Assembly (NCBI GenBank): GCA_965243605.1
Contig: CBDEVQ010000121.1
Coordinates: forward strand, 4,410-68,409
Source: JBMYYR01 sp965243605
Lineage (GTDB): Bacteria > Bacteroidota > Bacteroidia > Flavobacteriales > CAJXXR01
Direction of reading: 5' to 3'
Length of the DNA: 64,000 bases
Below the pieces are notes generated by a model that was not told the DNA's origin, searched no databases, and saw nothing but the letters and a program-made list of their open reading frames with translations. Below, piece after piece: positions 1 through 7,742 of this stretch. The translations under genes and the position numbers were made by a program. The number at the start of each line of letters is the position of its first letter. Position 1 is the stretch's first letter.

Positions 1-551
1 TCTTGTTGGTAATTAAAACGAGCAGTACGTTGCATACTTAACCTAACTTTCGAAAATGCACCATCGGCACCAAAAATTAAATCAGATGCTGTTTCCTTTA
101 TTTCTCCAGTCGTTGTGTCTTCTGTTTTAAGAATCGTATTTTTTAAATCTACTCCTAAACACTTATGGTCAAAATATACATTCACGTTATCATCACGCTC
201 TGCTAAAGTAACCATTGCATTATTTAAACCTCCACGAGAAACAGAATAAATAGCTTGATTATCTACACCGTAATATTGTTCTGTTAAACTTCCATCTACA
301 GCATGCATTACACGCTTATACATTGGAATGGCATGTTCTTCTATGTCTTTTTTAATCCCGACAATATCTAAGGCTTTCCATCCTCGATCAGATAATGCTA
401 AGTTAATAGAACGTCCTGAGTATGCGGATTCCTTTCTTGTATCAGTTCGGGATTCATAAATATCTACTTTATGCCCTTTTTTTGCTAAAACCAAAGATAA
501 TAGAGACCCTACTAATCCTGCTCCGGCAATTTGTACATGTTTCTTTTCCAT
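1..551 (-). CDS. kmo: Kynurenine 3-monooxygenase, N-terminal part (runs off the window edge)
   Basis: FAD-dependent aromatic hydroxylase that converts L-kynurenine to 3-hydroxykynurenine with NADPH and O2. About 183 residues are visible; the C-terminal half lies beyond position 1. The N-terminus carries the Rossmann dinucleotide fold with GAGLVG at residues 10-15 and an acidic end of strand beta2 (DIYE). GRSINLALS at about residues 46-54 is typical of Kmo rather than of generic FAD hydroxylases. The ATG at 549-551 lies 10 bp after the kynU stop, so the two genes are almost certainly cotranscribed and act in consecutive steps. The call is strong; only the missing C-terminus limits it. Confidence 0.93.
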   Translation of the reverse strand, partial: MEKKHVQIAGAGLVGSLLSLVLAKKGHKVDIYESRTDTRKESAYSGRSINLALSDRGWKALDIVGIKKDIEEHAIPMYKRVMHAVDGSLTEQYYGVDNQAIYSVSRGGLNNAMVTLAERDDNVNVYFDHKCLGVDLKNTILKTEDTTTGEIKETASDLIFGADGAFSKVRLSMQRTARFNYQQ

Positions 552-561
552 TGGTAATACT

Positions 562-1839
562 TTAATCTAATTTATGAATAGCGCTTTCTAATGCTTTACC
601 AAAATTATAAATATCTTCAAAAGAATTATAAAGCGGTACAGGAGCAATACGAATCACATTCGGATATCTCCAATCTGCAATGACACCTTCTTCGGTTAAT
701 AAATCAAAAAATGCTTTATCGTAACCATGAACAAATAATGAAAATTGACATCCTCTATATTTTTCTTCAGTTGGTGTAATCATTTCGAAAACACGTTTAC
801 CAACGTTCTTTTCAACCTGCTCCAATACAAAATCCATATACTTTGTTAGTGCCTTAGATTTTGTTCTTAAATTCTGAAAACCTGCTGCATGTACTATTTC
901 TAAAGACGTTTTATACGCCGCCATAGCTAATACTGGTGCATTACTTAACTGCCATGCTTCTGCAGATTCAATAGGAACGAAGCCTTTTTTCATTTCAAAA
1001 CGATCCGATTTTCTATATCCCCACCACCCTGAAAAACGAGGTAAGTCCGGATTAGAATGATGTCTTTCGTGAATAAATACACTCGAAATAGATCCTGGCC
1101 CAGCATTTAAATATTTATATGAACACCAAGCTGCAAAATCGACACCCCATTCATGAAGTTTTAAATCAATATTTCCAGCTCCGTGAGCTAAATCCCATCC
1201 GACTACAATCCCTTTACTTTTTGCGTGTGCCGTTATTAATTCCATGTCAAAAACTTGACCTGTATAATAATTTACACCTCCCATCATTAATAATGCAATT
1301 TCGTCGGCATTATCATCAATGGCTTTTATTACATCTTCTGTTCTAAGAGTAAACTCACCTTCTCTAGAAGTAACTTCTATAATAGCATCTTCAGGTGAAT
1401 ATCCGTGATATTTCACTTGAGACTCTAAACTATATTGGTCTGAAGGGAATGCATTCTCTTCACATAGAATTTTATAACGTGTTGCCTTTGGTCTATAAAA
1501 AGACACCATCATAAGATGTAAATTCGTTGTAAGCGTATTCATTGCTACAACTTCTGTTTCTTTAGCTCCAACAAGTTTCGCTAACGCCGATGAAAACAAT
1601 TCATGATAAGGCATCCAAGGGTTTTTAGCATGAAAATGCCCTTCAACACCTAAATTTGCCCAATCTTCTAATTCTGTTTGAATAGCTTCTCCTGCCTTTT
1701 TAGGCATTGCTCCTAAAGAATTCCCCGTAAAATAAATAGATTCTTTTCCTTTATATTTTGGGATATGAAATTCTTTTCTAAAATCTCTTAACGGATCTTG
1801 AGCATCCAACGATTTAGCAAAGTCTAAAGTATACTCCAT
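562..1839 (-). CDS. kynU: Kynureninase
   Basis: PLP-dependent hydrolase that cleaves 3-hydroxykynurenine (or kynurenine) to 3-hydroxyanthranilate (or anthranilate) plus alanine. The 425 residues match the usual family length. Family marks seen: YFTGNSLG near residue 40, WDLAHGAGN near 216-223 (Asp and His contacting the PLP ring and phosphate), the Schiff-base lysine K242 in SYKYLNAGPGS, and GWWGY around residue 273. It sits upstream of kmo with a 10-bp gap and 30 bp downstream of a UbiA-like membrane protein gene. Together the pair supplies the kynurenine to 3-hydroxyanthranilate part of tryptophan breakdown. No tryptophan dioxygenase or 3-hydroxyanthranilate dioxygenase lies in the window. 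Confidence 0.96.
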   Translation of the reverse strand: MEYTLDFAKSLDAQDPLRDFRKEFHIPKYKGKESIYFTGNSLGAMPKKAGEAIQTELEDWANLGVEGHFHAKNPWMPYHELFSSALAKLVGAKETEVVAMNTLTTNLHLMMVSFYRPKATRYKILCEENAFPSDQYSLESQVKYHGYSPEDAIIEVTSREGEFTLRTEDVIKAIDDNADEIALLMMGGVNYYTGQVFDMELITAHAKSKGIVVGWDLAHGAGNIDLKLHEWGVDFAAWCSYKYLNAGPGSISSVFIHERHHSNPDLPRFSGWWGYRKSDRFEMKKGFVPIESAEAWQLSNAPVLAMAAYKTSLEIVHAAGFQNLRTKSKALTKYMDFVLEQVEKNVGKRVFEMITPTEEKYRGCQFSLFVHGYDKAFFDLLTEEGVIADWRYPNVIRIAPVPLYNSFEDIYNFGKALESAIHKLD

Positions 1840-1869
1840 ATTGTGATATTCGCTTTTATTTTTGTGACC

Positions 1870-2703
1870 CTAAAAGTAAGATTTTATATTGAATTCTAAG
1901 AAAAAGAGAATGAAATAAACTATTGGTATTGATTCTAAATAAAATGCGTAATGCATATATGAGCTTGAAACTTTTGTTTTATTAATTAGGATTATAGCAT
2001 ATAATAAAACCAATATACTTACAACCCAATTTGATTCAGCTAAATAAGATTCTACAAAACACCATAAAACGAGAATAATTTGAGACAGTCGAATGGTTTT
2101 TAATTCTCCTATTGTATTTGCAAACGTTTTAGATTCATCTACCGGAATATCTCTTATATCATATGGTAAGGTAATTCCAATAATCAATAAAATATTGGAC
2201 ACAAATCGGTTTGTAATTTTAGGAGTCCATTCAAGGTCTAATAATTCTATTGGTAAATAAACGGAAACCATTGCCCAAATTAATGCCACTAAAAACACTT
2301 TAAAAAAAGGAATATCTCTCAATTTAATCCATTGGTGTTTAATCCTAAAAATTGGTATGGCATAAAACACAACCGAAATAAAAAGAATGGCTGTAGTTCT
2401 CGTAAAAAGAATATGTTGCTTAAAAAACAAAAACAAGCTTATCCCTCCACTTATAACAACCCAAGCCCAAAGAACAAACACATGTTTTTTTAACCACATA
2501 TCTCTAGCCTGAAACGTAGATTCTCCTATAAGGACATTCCTAATCAGTCTATGAAAATGATAAACGGCATTTGATCCTAAAAAAACAGTCAATAAATAAA
2601 TATATGAGTTTTCTAACGTTGAAAACTCAAGGTAAAACAATGCTGTTAGCAAGGTTATGCTTAATGACATCCAAACATTTGTTTGGCTCAAATTTTTAAA
2701 CAT
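1870..2703 (-). CDS. UbiA-like polytopic membrane protein
   Basis: 277-residue integral membrane protein with about eight hydrophobic segments spread over its length. Its layout resembles the UbiA prenyltransferase superfamily. A segment near residue 200, YDIRDIPVDE, resembles the second Asp-rich motif (DxxxD-type) of UbiA enzymes. The position of the first Asp-rich motif (around GSNAVYHFHRLIRN, about residues 44-57) has no aspartate, so classical Mg-diphosphate chemistry is doubtful. Its ATG overlaps the end of the HxlR regulator gene by 8 bp and kynU follows after 30 bp, so it lies in the kynurenine transcription unit. The actual substrate or role is unknown; it could be a divergent or inactive family member. 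Confidence 0.6.
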   Translation of the reverse strand: MFKNLSQTNVWMSLSITLLTALFYLEFSTLENSYIYLLTVFLGSNAVYHFHRLIRNVLIGESTFQARDMWLKKHVFVLWAWVVISGGISLFLFFKQHILFTRTTAILFISVVFYAIPIFRIKHQWIKLRDIPFFKVFLVALIWAMVSVYLPIELLDLEWTPKITNRFVSNILLIIGITLPYDIRDIPVDESKTFANTIGELKTIRLSQIILVLWCFVESYLAESNWVVSILVLLYAIILINKTKVSSSYMHYAFYLESIPIVYFILFFLEFNIKSYF

Positions 2704-3016
2704 CTTCCAGTGTATATTTCTTACTCCATTCAGCTAACATATTATATACTGGTAAAAGTTCCCTTCCCATATTCGTTAATTCATACTCTACACGTGGGGG
2801 TGTTTCAGAATAAACGGTTCTCGTTAGAATTCCATCGCTTTCAAGCTCCCTTAATTGTTGAGTAAGCACTTTTCTAGAAATGATAGGTATCAAAAATGCT
2901 ATTTTACCAAATCTTAATTTACCTGTAGATAAAACAAAAATAATTATTGGTTTCCATTTACCACCAACCATTGACATGGCATTTGTTATTGGACATTGCC
3001 CAGTATTCTTAATCAT
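2696..3016 (-). CDS. HxlR-family winged-helix transcriptional regulator
   Basis: 106-residue MarR-like winged-helix DNA-binding protein. The N-terminal CPITNAMSMVGGKWKP, with the conserved cysteine at residue 8, is the HxlR signature. ISRKVLTQQLRELESDGILTR forms the recognition helix and wing region. HxlR proteins typically sense oxidants, quinones or aldehydes, often through that cysteine, and control a divergent oxidoreductase. Here a flavodoxin-fold quinone reductase lies divergently, and the shared 121-bp promoter region holds four GTTAC-n-GTAAC dyads. The downstream genes (UbiA-like, kynU, kmo) are in the same direction and tightly packed, so the regulator may also control kynurenine breakdown. 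Confidence 0.9.
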   Translation of the reverse strand: MIKNTGQCPITNAMSMVGGKWKPIIIFVLSTGKLRFGKIAFLIPIISRKVLTQQLRELESDGILTRTVYSETPPRVEYELTNMGRELLPVYNMLAEWSKKYTLEDV

Positions 3017-3021
3017 AACAT

Positions 3022-3105
3022 GTTACCTTTAGGTTACTAGAAATTATAAGTTACCTTTTGGTAACCTGTTTCTTTTTGTAACTATTATAAGTTACTTTGT
3101 GTAAC
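3022..3105. promoter_or_regulatory. Four-site operator array for the HxlR regulator
   Basis: Four dyads with the consensus GTTAC(C) n4-5 (G)GTAAC lie between the divergent genes: 3022-3037 (imperfect), 3050-3065 (perfect, GTTACCTTTTGGTAAC), 3068-3082 (degenerate left half, GTTTC...GTAAC) and 3091-3105 (GTTAC TTTGT GTAAC). Start-to-start distances are 28, 18 and 23 bp. The GTTAC/GTAAC half-site is the type reported for HxlR-family regulators. The last site overlaps a TTACTTTG stretch that could serve as a -7 element for the rightward gene, and TACTTTTG on the minus strand (3112-3105) could serve the leftward operon, so occupancy should repress both directions. Confidence 0.7.
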
Positions 3106-3137
3106 AAAAGTAAATAAAACACTTTAAAAAAGAATAT

Positions 3138-3698
3138 ATGAACCATTTAATTGTAGTTGCACACTTTAATTCTGCAAGCTTTACACATGCTGTTGTTGAT
3201 GTAATAAAAAACAAGGCTGAGAACAATAATGAAACCGTTGAAATAATAGATTTATATGCCGATAAATTTAATCCTGTATTGGATCTTGAAGATTTAGGTT
3301 GGATGTATCAAGGTGGTGAAGCTCCAGAAAACATTAAATCATATCAAGAACAAATTAAAAATGCAGATAAGCTTACAGTAGTATATCCAATTTGGTGGGC
3401 ACAAATGCCCGCTATGCTTAAAGGATTTATTGATAGAGTATTTACTATGGGGTTTGCATTTTTATACGATGAAAATGGACCTCAAGCGCTCTTAAAAGGA
3501 AAACAAGCACATATTATTACTTGTTCTGGTTCTCCTAACGAATATTATGAAGCTATTGGTATGCATAAAGCAATAAAACAAACTATTGATTCTGGTGTTT
3601 TCGAATTCTGTGGATTCGATACTACACATACTTTCTTTGGAAATGTAATGAATGGTACAGATGAAGAACGAAAAGCATATTTAGATAGTATTCGTTAA
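3138..3698 (+). CDS. NAD(P)H:quinone oxidoreductase, flavodoxin fold
   Basis: 186-residue FMN/FAD-dependent two-electron reductase of the Flavodoxin_2 (MdaB/KefF/NQO1-like) family, which reduces quinones and related electrophiles in the cytoplasm. Evidence: the N-terminal beta-strand LIVVAHFN followed by S-x-SFTHAVVD (flavin phosphate site), and the motif YPIWWAQMPAMLKGFIDRVF at about residues 82-101, which is diagnostic. Length is slightly below the usual 190-200. It is divergent from an HxlR regulator gene, a very common pairing, and its promoter lies in the dyad array at 3022-3105. It ends 8 bp before a long perfect bidirectional terminator. Confidence 0.88.
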   Translation: MNHLIVVAHFNSASFTHAVVDVIKNKAENNNETVEIIDLYADKFNPVLDLEDLGWMYQGGEAPENIKSYQEQIKNADKLTVVYPIWWAQMPAMLKGFIDRVFTMGFAFLYDENGPQALLKGKQAHIITCSGSPNEYYEAIGMHKAIKQTIDSGVFEFCGFDTTHTFFGNVMNGTDEERKAYLDSIR

Positions 3699-3706
3699 TT
3701 ATACCA

Positions 3707-3762
3707 CTATTAATACTAAAAAAGGATGACTTAATTAAGTCATCCTTTTTTAGTATTAATAG
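3707..3762. terminator. Bidirectional intrinsic terminator with 28-bp perfect arms
   Basis: A 56-bp perfect palindrome centred between 3734 and 3735. The GC core is AAGGATGAC...GTCATCCTT, flanked by A6/T6 tracts on either side so it can stop transcription in both directions. It lies between the convergent quinone reductase gene and the HEAT-like lipoprotein gene. Confidence 0.92.
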
Positions 3763-3775
3763 ATTATTATATGTT

Positions 3776-4558
3776 CTATTCTAAATCACTCTTTATTCTT
3801 CTAAACGATTTTAATTCGTTTTTATAGGATTTACTTTGCGTTTCCCACCATGCAATCCAACGTTGTTTTGCTGTTTCGGAAGAACAAAAATGGATAACAT
3901 CATTCTCTACAAAATATTGCAGTCGATTTCCCATGACATGTGAACAATACAAATAATCCCTATCATTAATGATCAAATATAACTCTAAAATACTCTCTAA
4001 AGTTCGATTATTATATCTAAACCAATAGCCTTTACTATTTAAATTGGTCTTGAATAAAGAAGCTTCTATACTTACATACCCTCCTAAATGTTCCTTTATA
4101 GCATTTAATACCACTTTTTCAATGTCTATATCGTTAGAATGTTCTTTTTCAACGTATATATAACATTTACGGATCTCCTCCGGAATATCTCCTTGCAAAG
4201 GTCCATTCACTATATCATACATAACTAAACAGTTTACCATTTCCCAACAATCATAATCTGAATTTTTAAAAACATCCATAATTACTGGAATATCACTTAG
4301 CCAAGGGGCTCTTTTTAACAAACCCATGGCTAAATACCGAATTCCCTCTTCATTAGATGATAAATACTTAAGTAATAAACCTCGGGCTATAGGGTTTAGA
4401 AACTCCTCATAATAACGACCTCCTGTCCCTCCATTTCTTCCAATTAAATGAATGGTATATAATCCTGCCATTTTACCATCTAAAGTGGTATTAGGATTAT
4501 CTATTAATCTTTTTAAAAATGGTAATGCCAAATCATCATATTCGGCAATTGCTCTCAT
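3776..4558 (-). pseudogene. HEAT-like lipoprotein, main (C-terminal) part, out of frame with its signal peptide
   Basis: 260-residue open frame lacking its own signal peptide. Short amphipathic helical repeats (for example around MAGLYTIHLIG and IRYLAMGLLKRAPW) suggest a HEAT/armadillo-like solenoid; no catalytic motif is seen. Upstream, a 55-residue frame (4587-4754) encodes a lipoprotein signal peptide and stops inside a 13-bp tandem repeat. Removing one repeat unit fuses the two frames into a continuous lipoprotein of about 321 residues, with residues EFTGKSYWIGYTKLMRAIA across the junction. This part is therefore read as the body of a broken, or possibly switchable, gene. Translation from the internal ATG at 4558 would give a cytoplasmic protein. 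Function unknown. Confidence 0.65.
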
Positions 4559-4586
4559 TAATTTGGTATATCCAATCCAATAGGAC

Positions 4587-4754
4587 TTACCTGTAAATTC
4601 TAGACGTAAATTCTAGACGTAAATTCGTATCTAATTTATTAACCAAAGAATCAACTATAATAACATGAGAAGAATCACAACTACTCAATGAAACAACCTT
4701 ATCTTCTTTACAAGAATTTAATATCAATATTAAAAATAAAAACCTTAGTAACAT
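4587..4754 (-). pseudogene. HEAT-like lipoprotein, N-terminal signal-peptide fragment
   Basis: Encodes MLLRFLFLILILNSCKED: a hydrophobic leader followed by a lipobox-like LNSC with Cys at residue 15. It then continues to residue 55 and stops at TAA (4587-4589). The last nine codons run through the second copy of a 13-bp tandem duplication. Because 13 is not a multiple of 3, the duplication moves translation out of the frame that continues at 3776-4558. The frame arithmetic was checked: deleting exactly one unit (or adding two) restores the long lipoprotein. Confidence 0.7.
4593..4626. repeat. 13-bp tandem repeat (2.6 copies) causing a frameshift
   Basis: Unit GTAAATTCTAGAC occurs at 4593-4605 and 4606-4618, with a partial third copy GTAAATTC at 4619-4626. 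It lies inside the lipoprotein reading frame described at 3776-4558 and 4587-4754 and shifts it by one base. Confidence 0.95.
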
Positions 4755-4808
4755 TTAACCATTCTTTTTAACAAACCAGGACATACACCAGATATTATAA
4801 CCAATATT

Positions 4809-5237
4809 CTAATTCTTTACCTTTCTTATCCATTCTCTTGTATCATAGAAAAAAGCAATATATCCTCGAACGTTTAATTTATTCGAATTTTCTTCATCAA
4901 TCCATATCTCAGCTCTATACTCCTTACCTGTTTTTGGATCAAAAATCTGGCCACCAGAATAACGTTCTCCATCTTTTTTTAGATTGTTAAGTATATTCAT
5001 ACCTAAAATGGGCTGATCTTTAAGGTTCCCTTTACACTTGGTACATAAATTATCTCTTTCTTCAGGTTTAATAATATGGATGATTTTCCCAAAGTATTCA
5101 TTGTCTATTTTATAAATATTGATTACAGAATTAATTTCCCCAGTTTCTTCATCAATATTATTCCAATCGCCTGTTATATCTTGTGCTGTAAGACTAAGAG
5201 ACAATCCCATGAGCAAGTTTAAAAATATTCTTTTCAT
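4809..5237 (-). CDS. DUF2147 family exported protein
   Basis: 142 residues with a signal peptide (MKRIFLNLLMGLSLSLTAQ, cleavage near residue 19). The mature part has the DUF2147 pattern: ITGDWNNIDEETGE at the start, an internal NIYKIDNEYFGKI strand pair, GMNILNNLKKDGERYSGGQIFDPKTGKEY near residues 79-107, and GYIAFFYDTREWIR at the C-terminus. Members are small exported beta-rich proteins of unknown function common in Bacteroidota. A CTKC pair near residues 65-68 is an added feature. It lies downstream of an orphan gene in the same direction, with no clear operon partner. Confidence 0.8.
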   Translation of the reverse strand: MKRIFLNLLMGLSLSLTAQDITGDWNNIDEETGEINSVINIYKIDNEYFGKIIHIIKPEERDNLCTKCKGNLKDQPILGMNILNNLKKDGERYSGGQIFDPKTGKEYRAEIWIDEENSNKLNVRGYIAFFYDTREWIRKVKN

Positions 5238-5341
5238 TAATATGTCTTTTTAGAAATGGAAAACTATGAAAATTATAGAAACCATAGATAAAACTGAGTG
5301 AAAAATAAATTTATTAATTAGCCTTTTTAAAATTCTAAAAA

Positions 5342-5977
5342 TCAAACTAATTCATTAAATACAATGTCCAATTCATCATTAAAAGCTTCCTTGAAAAACC
5401 TTTTAAATTCTTTTTCATACTGGGTTTTATTATATACAAAGTTTAACGTATCTATTTTCCAATAATAACATAGGTTATCTTTAAGAACCTGAATTTTATA
5501 ACTCCCACACAAATCACAACCACAATAACACTCATAAATAGTTGTATGTTTAAGATTGTCTAAATCCAAATAATAATTCATATACCACTCTAAATTAACA
5601 TCACTATCCCCATAGTGATTAACAAGGGTTTCTATAAATTTTTCTGTAAAATCTATTTTCAGATATTCAGCGATCCTAAATACTACACTCAATTTATTAT
5701 CCATTCTTAAAGAACCAGTCATTCCAGTATCAAAGATAGCAACATCTCTTCTATCTATACCCCAAAGATTCTCTCCAAACCAATGACCTGCCAATGGTTG
5801 ATCGTCCATATAAAATTCGTAAAAATTCACATATTGTGTAAACGCACTATTACTTTCGTCATAAAGATTTACAGAATGTTGACTTTTTCTTTCACACCTA
5901 CTATGCTCATTTTTCTTTAGAATGCGGTTTATATTATGGAAATACCTCAATCGTAAAGTATGTAATTTCACCCTCAT
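5342..5977 (-). CDS. Hypothetical Cys-rich cytoplasmic protein, doubtful N-terminus
   Basis: 211 residues as read from the ATG at 5977, without signal peptide or membrane segment. The first 40 or so residues are basic and low in structure; the convincing region begins near LYDESNSAFTQYVNFYEFY (about residue 38). A cluster CYCGCDLCG near residues 150-158 followed by a beta-strand and YNKTQYEKEF is reminiscent of small uncharacterised CGC-type proteins that often occur as orphan immunity-like genes; this is a weak recollection, not a match. A short frame beginning with an ATG near 5911 (MSIVGVKEKVNI) ends just before the convincing region, so the true N-terminus may have been lost through a frameshift. 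Function unknown. Confidence 0.5.
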   Translation of the reverse strand: MRVKLHTLRLRYFHNINRILKKNEHSRCERKSQHSVNLYDESNSAFTQYVNFYEFYMDDQPLAGHWFGENLWGIDRRDVAIFDTGMTGSLRMDNKLSVVFRIAEYLKIDFTEKFIETLVNHYGDSDVNLEWYMNYYLDLDNLKHTTIYECYCGCDLCGSYKIQVLKDNLCYYWKIDTLNFVYNKTQYEKEFKRFFKEAFNDELDIVFNELV

Positions 5978-6114
5978 ATTTATATTTTAAAGATGGAAAA
6001 TCGGAATAATAGGTCCATTGATTAAATCTAATAGAAGAATAATATGACAGCCTATCATGAACCGGAAATAATTAAATAATACTATATTTCACTCAGACCT
6101 TATTAACTAAATAC

Positions 6115-6650
6115 TAATTCAATAGATAAAATAACCTAAAAGTACATTTGTAGAGTTTGTGAATATTTCTCTTCCTAAAAGTTCAATTTTTTAGTCCAAT
6201 TATATAATCCTACATTATTTCTAAGTTACCACCTCCGTTTTAAATTATTTGGAAGATTAATAATCCCTCCAAGTCCTACAGAAAAACTATAGTCCAATTT
6301 TCAAATCTCTTATGTTTTATCAGATCTATTTATAGGCAATTCATTTACTGCATCATATACCTGTTCATGTTTAAGAAGTATATCAAGGTAAGAGCCTCCA
6401 TTTACAAAAAAGACCCCTCACCTAAGTAATCAGCGTACAAGAACTGGAATAGTAAGGTAATCAAACTTTAATTGCAAATATGTTAGACTTTCTAATAAAC
6501 CTTCTGCTTCATTTAAAAAATTCAGTTCAGTAATACTTCCCTTATTTCATAAAATAAATTGGTTTTTATTGAAACCTGATCATTAATATGATACAACAAG
6601 TTCATTCCAGAAACGAATCCAATATCGGAATCAAAAATATAAATTAATTT
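6115..6650 (-). pseudogene. Degraded outer-membrane beta-barrel gene, paralogue of the intact copy at 6996-7742
   Basis: No long frame is open here, yet the minus strand aligns by eye along its length with the intact barrel gene next door. Recognisable pieces are DIGFVSGMNLLYHINDQVSIKTNLFYE (intact copy: DIGFVTGFSMLYHFNDHFSLKTNLFYE), LDYLTIPVLVR then a stop, FVNGGSYLDILLK, and the final strand region. Several in-frame stops and frameshifts are present and the signal peptide region is missing. It begins just after a truncated NTF2-like gene, which suggests a deletion removed the 3' end of that gene and the 5' end of this one. Confidence 0.75.
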
Positions 6651-6676
6651 AATAATTTAACTAATGGGCAATTATA

Positions 6677-6985
6677 TTATAAAAAATCGTGATAATAATA
6701 TCCTAGCATTGGCAATTTGGCTTTTACCACAGCTTGGTCTCCAACAATTTCTATGCCTTCTATTTTCATGTTAAAAACTTCTCCTCGTTCTTTAGGACTC
6801 TTCCTGTTTTTAACATCGTTTAAGTAATCTAAAACTGATTTATGGTAATACCGACTGTTATTATCTCCAAATAAAAGTGCTCCCTGATTAAAAACGGACT
6901 TTAATTTTTTAATATCTCCAGAATATACTCCTTCAAAATAGGTTTGTATCAAACCATTAATTTTTGCCAATTCTGAACTATCCAT
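6677..6985 (-). CDS. NTF2-like (SnoaL / lumazine-binding-like) small protein, probably C-terminally truncated
   Basis: 102 residues. An N-terminal amphipathic helix (INGLIQTYFEGVYSGDIKKLKSVF) leads into the cone-shaped NTF2 fold pattern, with an ALLFGDN strand and KIEGIEIVGDQAVVKAKL near residues 75-92. Relatives of this type usually continue past YYDFL into a further strand of about 20 residues (the L-x-K-x-x-G-x-W-x-I motif). Here the frame stops right after YYYHDFL, so the last strand is missing. The neighbouring downstream region is the decayed barrel gene. Proteins of this fold bind small ligands or act as simple enzymes; no catalytic residues can be named. It starts 10 bp after the intact barrel gene. 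Confidence 0.6.
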   Translation of the reverse strand: MDSSELAKINGLIQTYFEGVYSGDIKKLKSVFNQGALLFGDNNSRYYHKSVLDYLNDVKNRKSPKERGEVFNMKIEGIEIVGDQAVVKAKLPMLGYYYHDFL

Positions 6986-6995
6986 CCTTATAGTT

Positions 6996-7742
6996 TTAGT
7001 CTAATGTTTCATCATTTTTAGTTGATTTCGATAAACGGTATGACACCCCTAAAAGCAGGCTGGAAGTATTGTTTGATAAACCATCTTTTTTTATGATCAG
7101 CAGCCCCTTACTATCGTTATAGTTTTCTGAATCGTCTTTACCAATATTTTGCAGACCAAAATTACTTCTTAGTTCCATACTCATTATTAAATTATTAGTA
7201 ATATTTATTTGCCCTCCAATACCTGCGGAAAGACCAAAATCCATTCGAGATAAACGCCTAGTGATATCACTTTCGTATCGTCCATGCTTTGGTACATTAT
7301 GACTTATTACTACCGATTTTAATAAGGTTCCTACATATCCACCTGCGTTAACAAAAAAGCTCTTCTGTTTTCCAAAAGAATAACGGGCTAAAACGGGTAG
7401 TGTTAGATAATCTAATTGGTGTTTAGTTTCAAGTTCATCTTTAATATAAATTTCAACCAAATCATAAGGTAATTCGTTGAAGAAATACTTCATCATATTT
7501 CCCTTTCTTTCGTAAAATAAATTCGTCTTTAAAGAAAAATGATCATTAAAATGATACAACATACTAAACCCAGTCACAAAACCAATGTCGTTTACATTTC
7601 TATCTGCAATAAATCCATCACCGCTTAAAGATACCATGCTACCTCCACCTTCTATTCCCAACTCTATATTATTCGTTTGTCCTAAAAGTAATGTTGAAAA
7701 CAAAATACCTCCAACTAACAATACATTCTTAATATTTTTCAT
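6996..7742 (-). CDS. Outer-membrane beta-barrel protein (PorT / OMP_b-brl-like)
   Basis: About 248 residues from the chosen start MKNIKNVLLVGG, which gives a proper signal peptide ending near LLLGQ. An in-frame ATG 28 codons upstream (7826) would add a hydrophobic but unlikely leader. The mature part alternates strands typical of the 8-stranded porin-like barrels common in Bacteroidota: IELGIEGGGSMVSL, GFVTGFSMLYHFNDHFSLKTNLFYERKG, LDYLTLPVLARYSFG, FFVNAGGYVGTLL, DFGLSAGIGGQINITNNL, and a last strand SSLLLGVSYRLSK. Role in the outer membrane unknown. A degraded paralogue lies 350 bp downstream. Confidence 0.82.
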   Translation of the reverse strand: MKNIKNVLLVGGILFSTLLLGQTNNIELGIEGGGSMVSLSGDGFIADRNVNDIGFVTGFSMLYHFNDHFSLKTNLFYERKGNMMKYFFNELPYDLVEIYIKDELETKHQLDYLTLPVLARYSFGKQKSFFVNAGGYVGTLLKSVVISHNVPKHGRYESDITRRLSRMDFGLSAGIGGQINITNNLIMSMELRSNFGLQNIGKDDSENYNDSKGLLIIKKDGLSNNTSSLLLGVSYRLSKSTKNDETLD

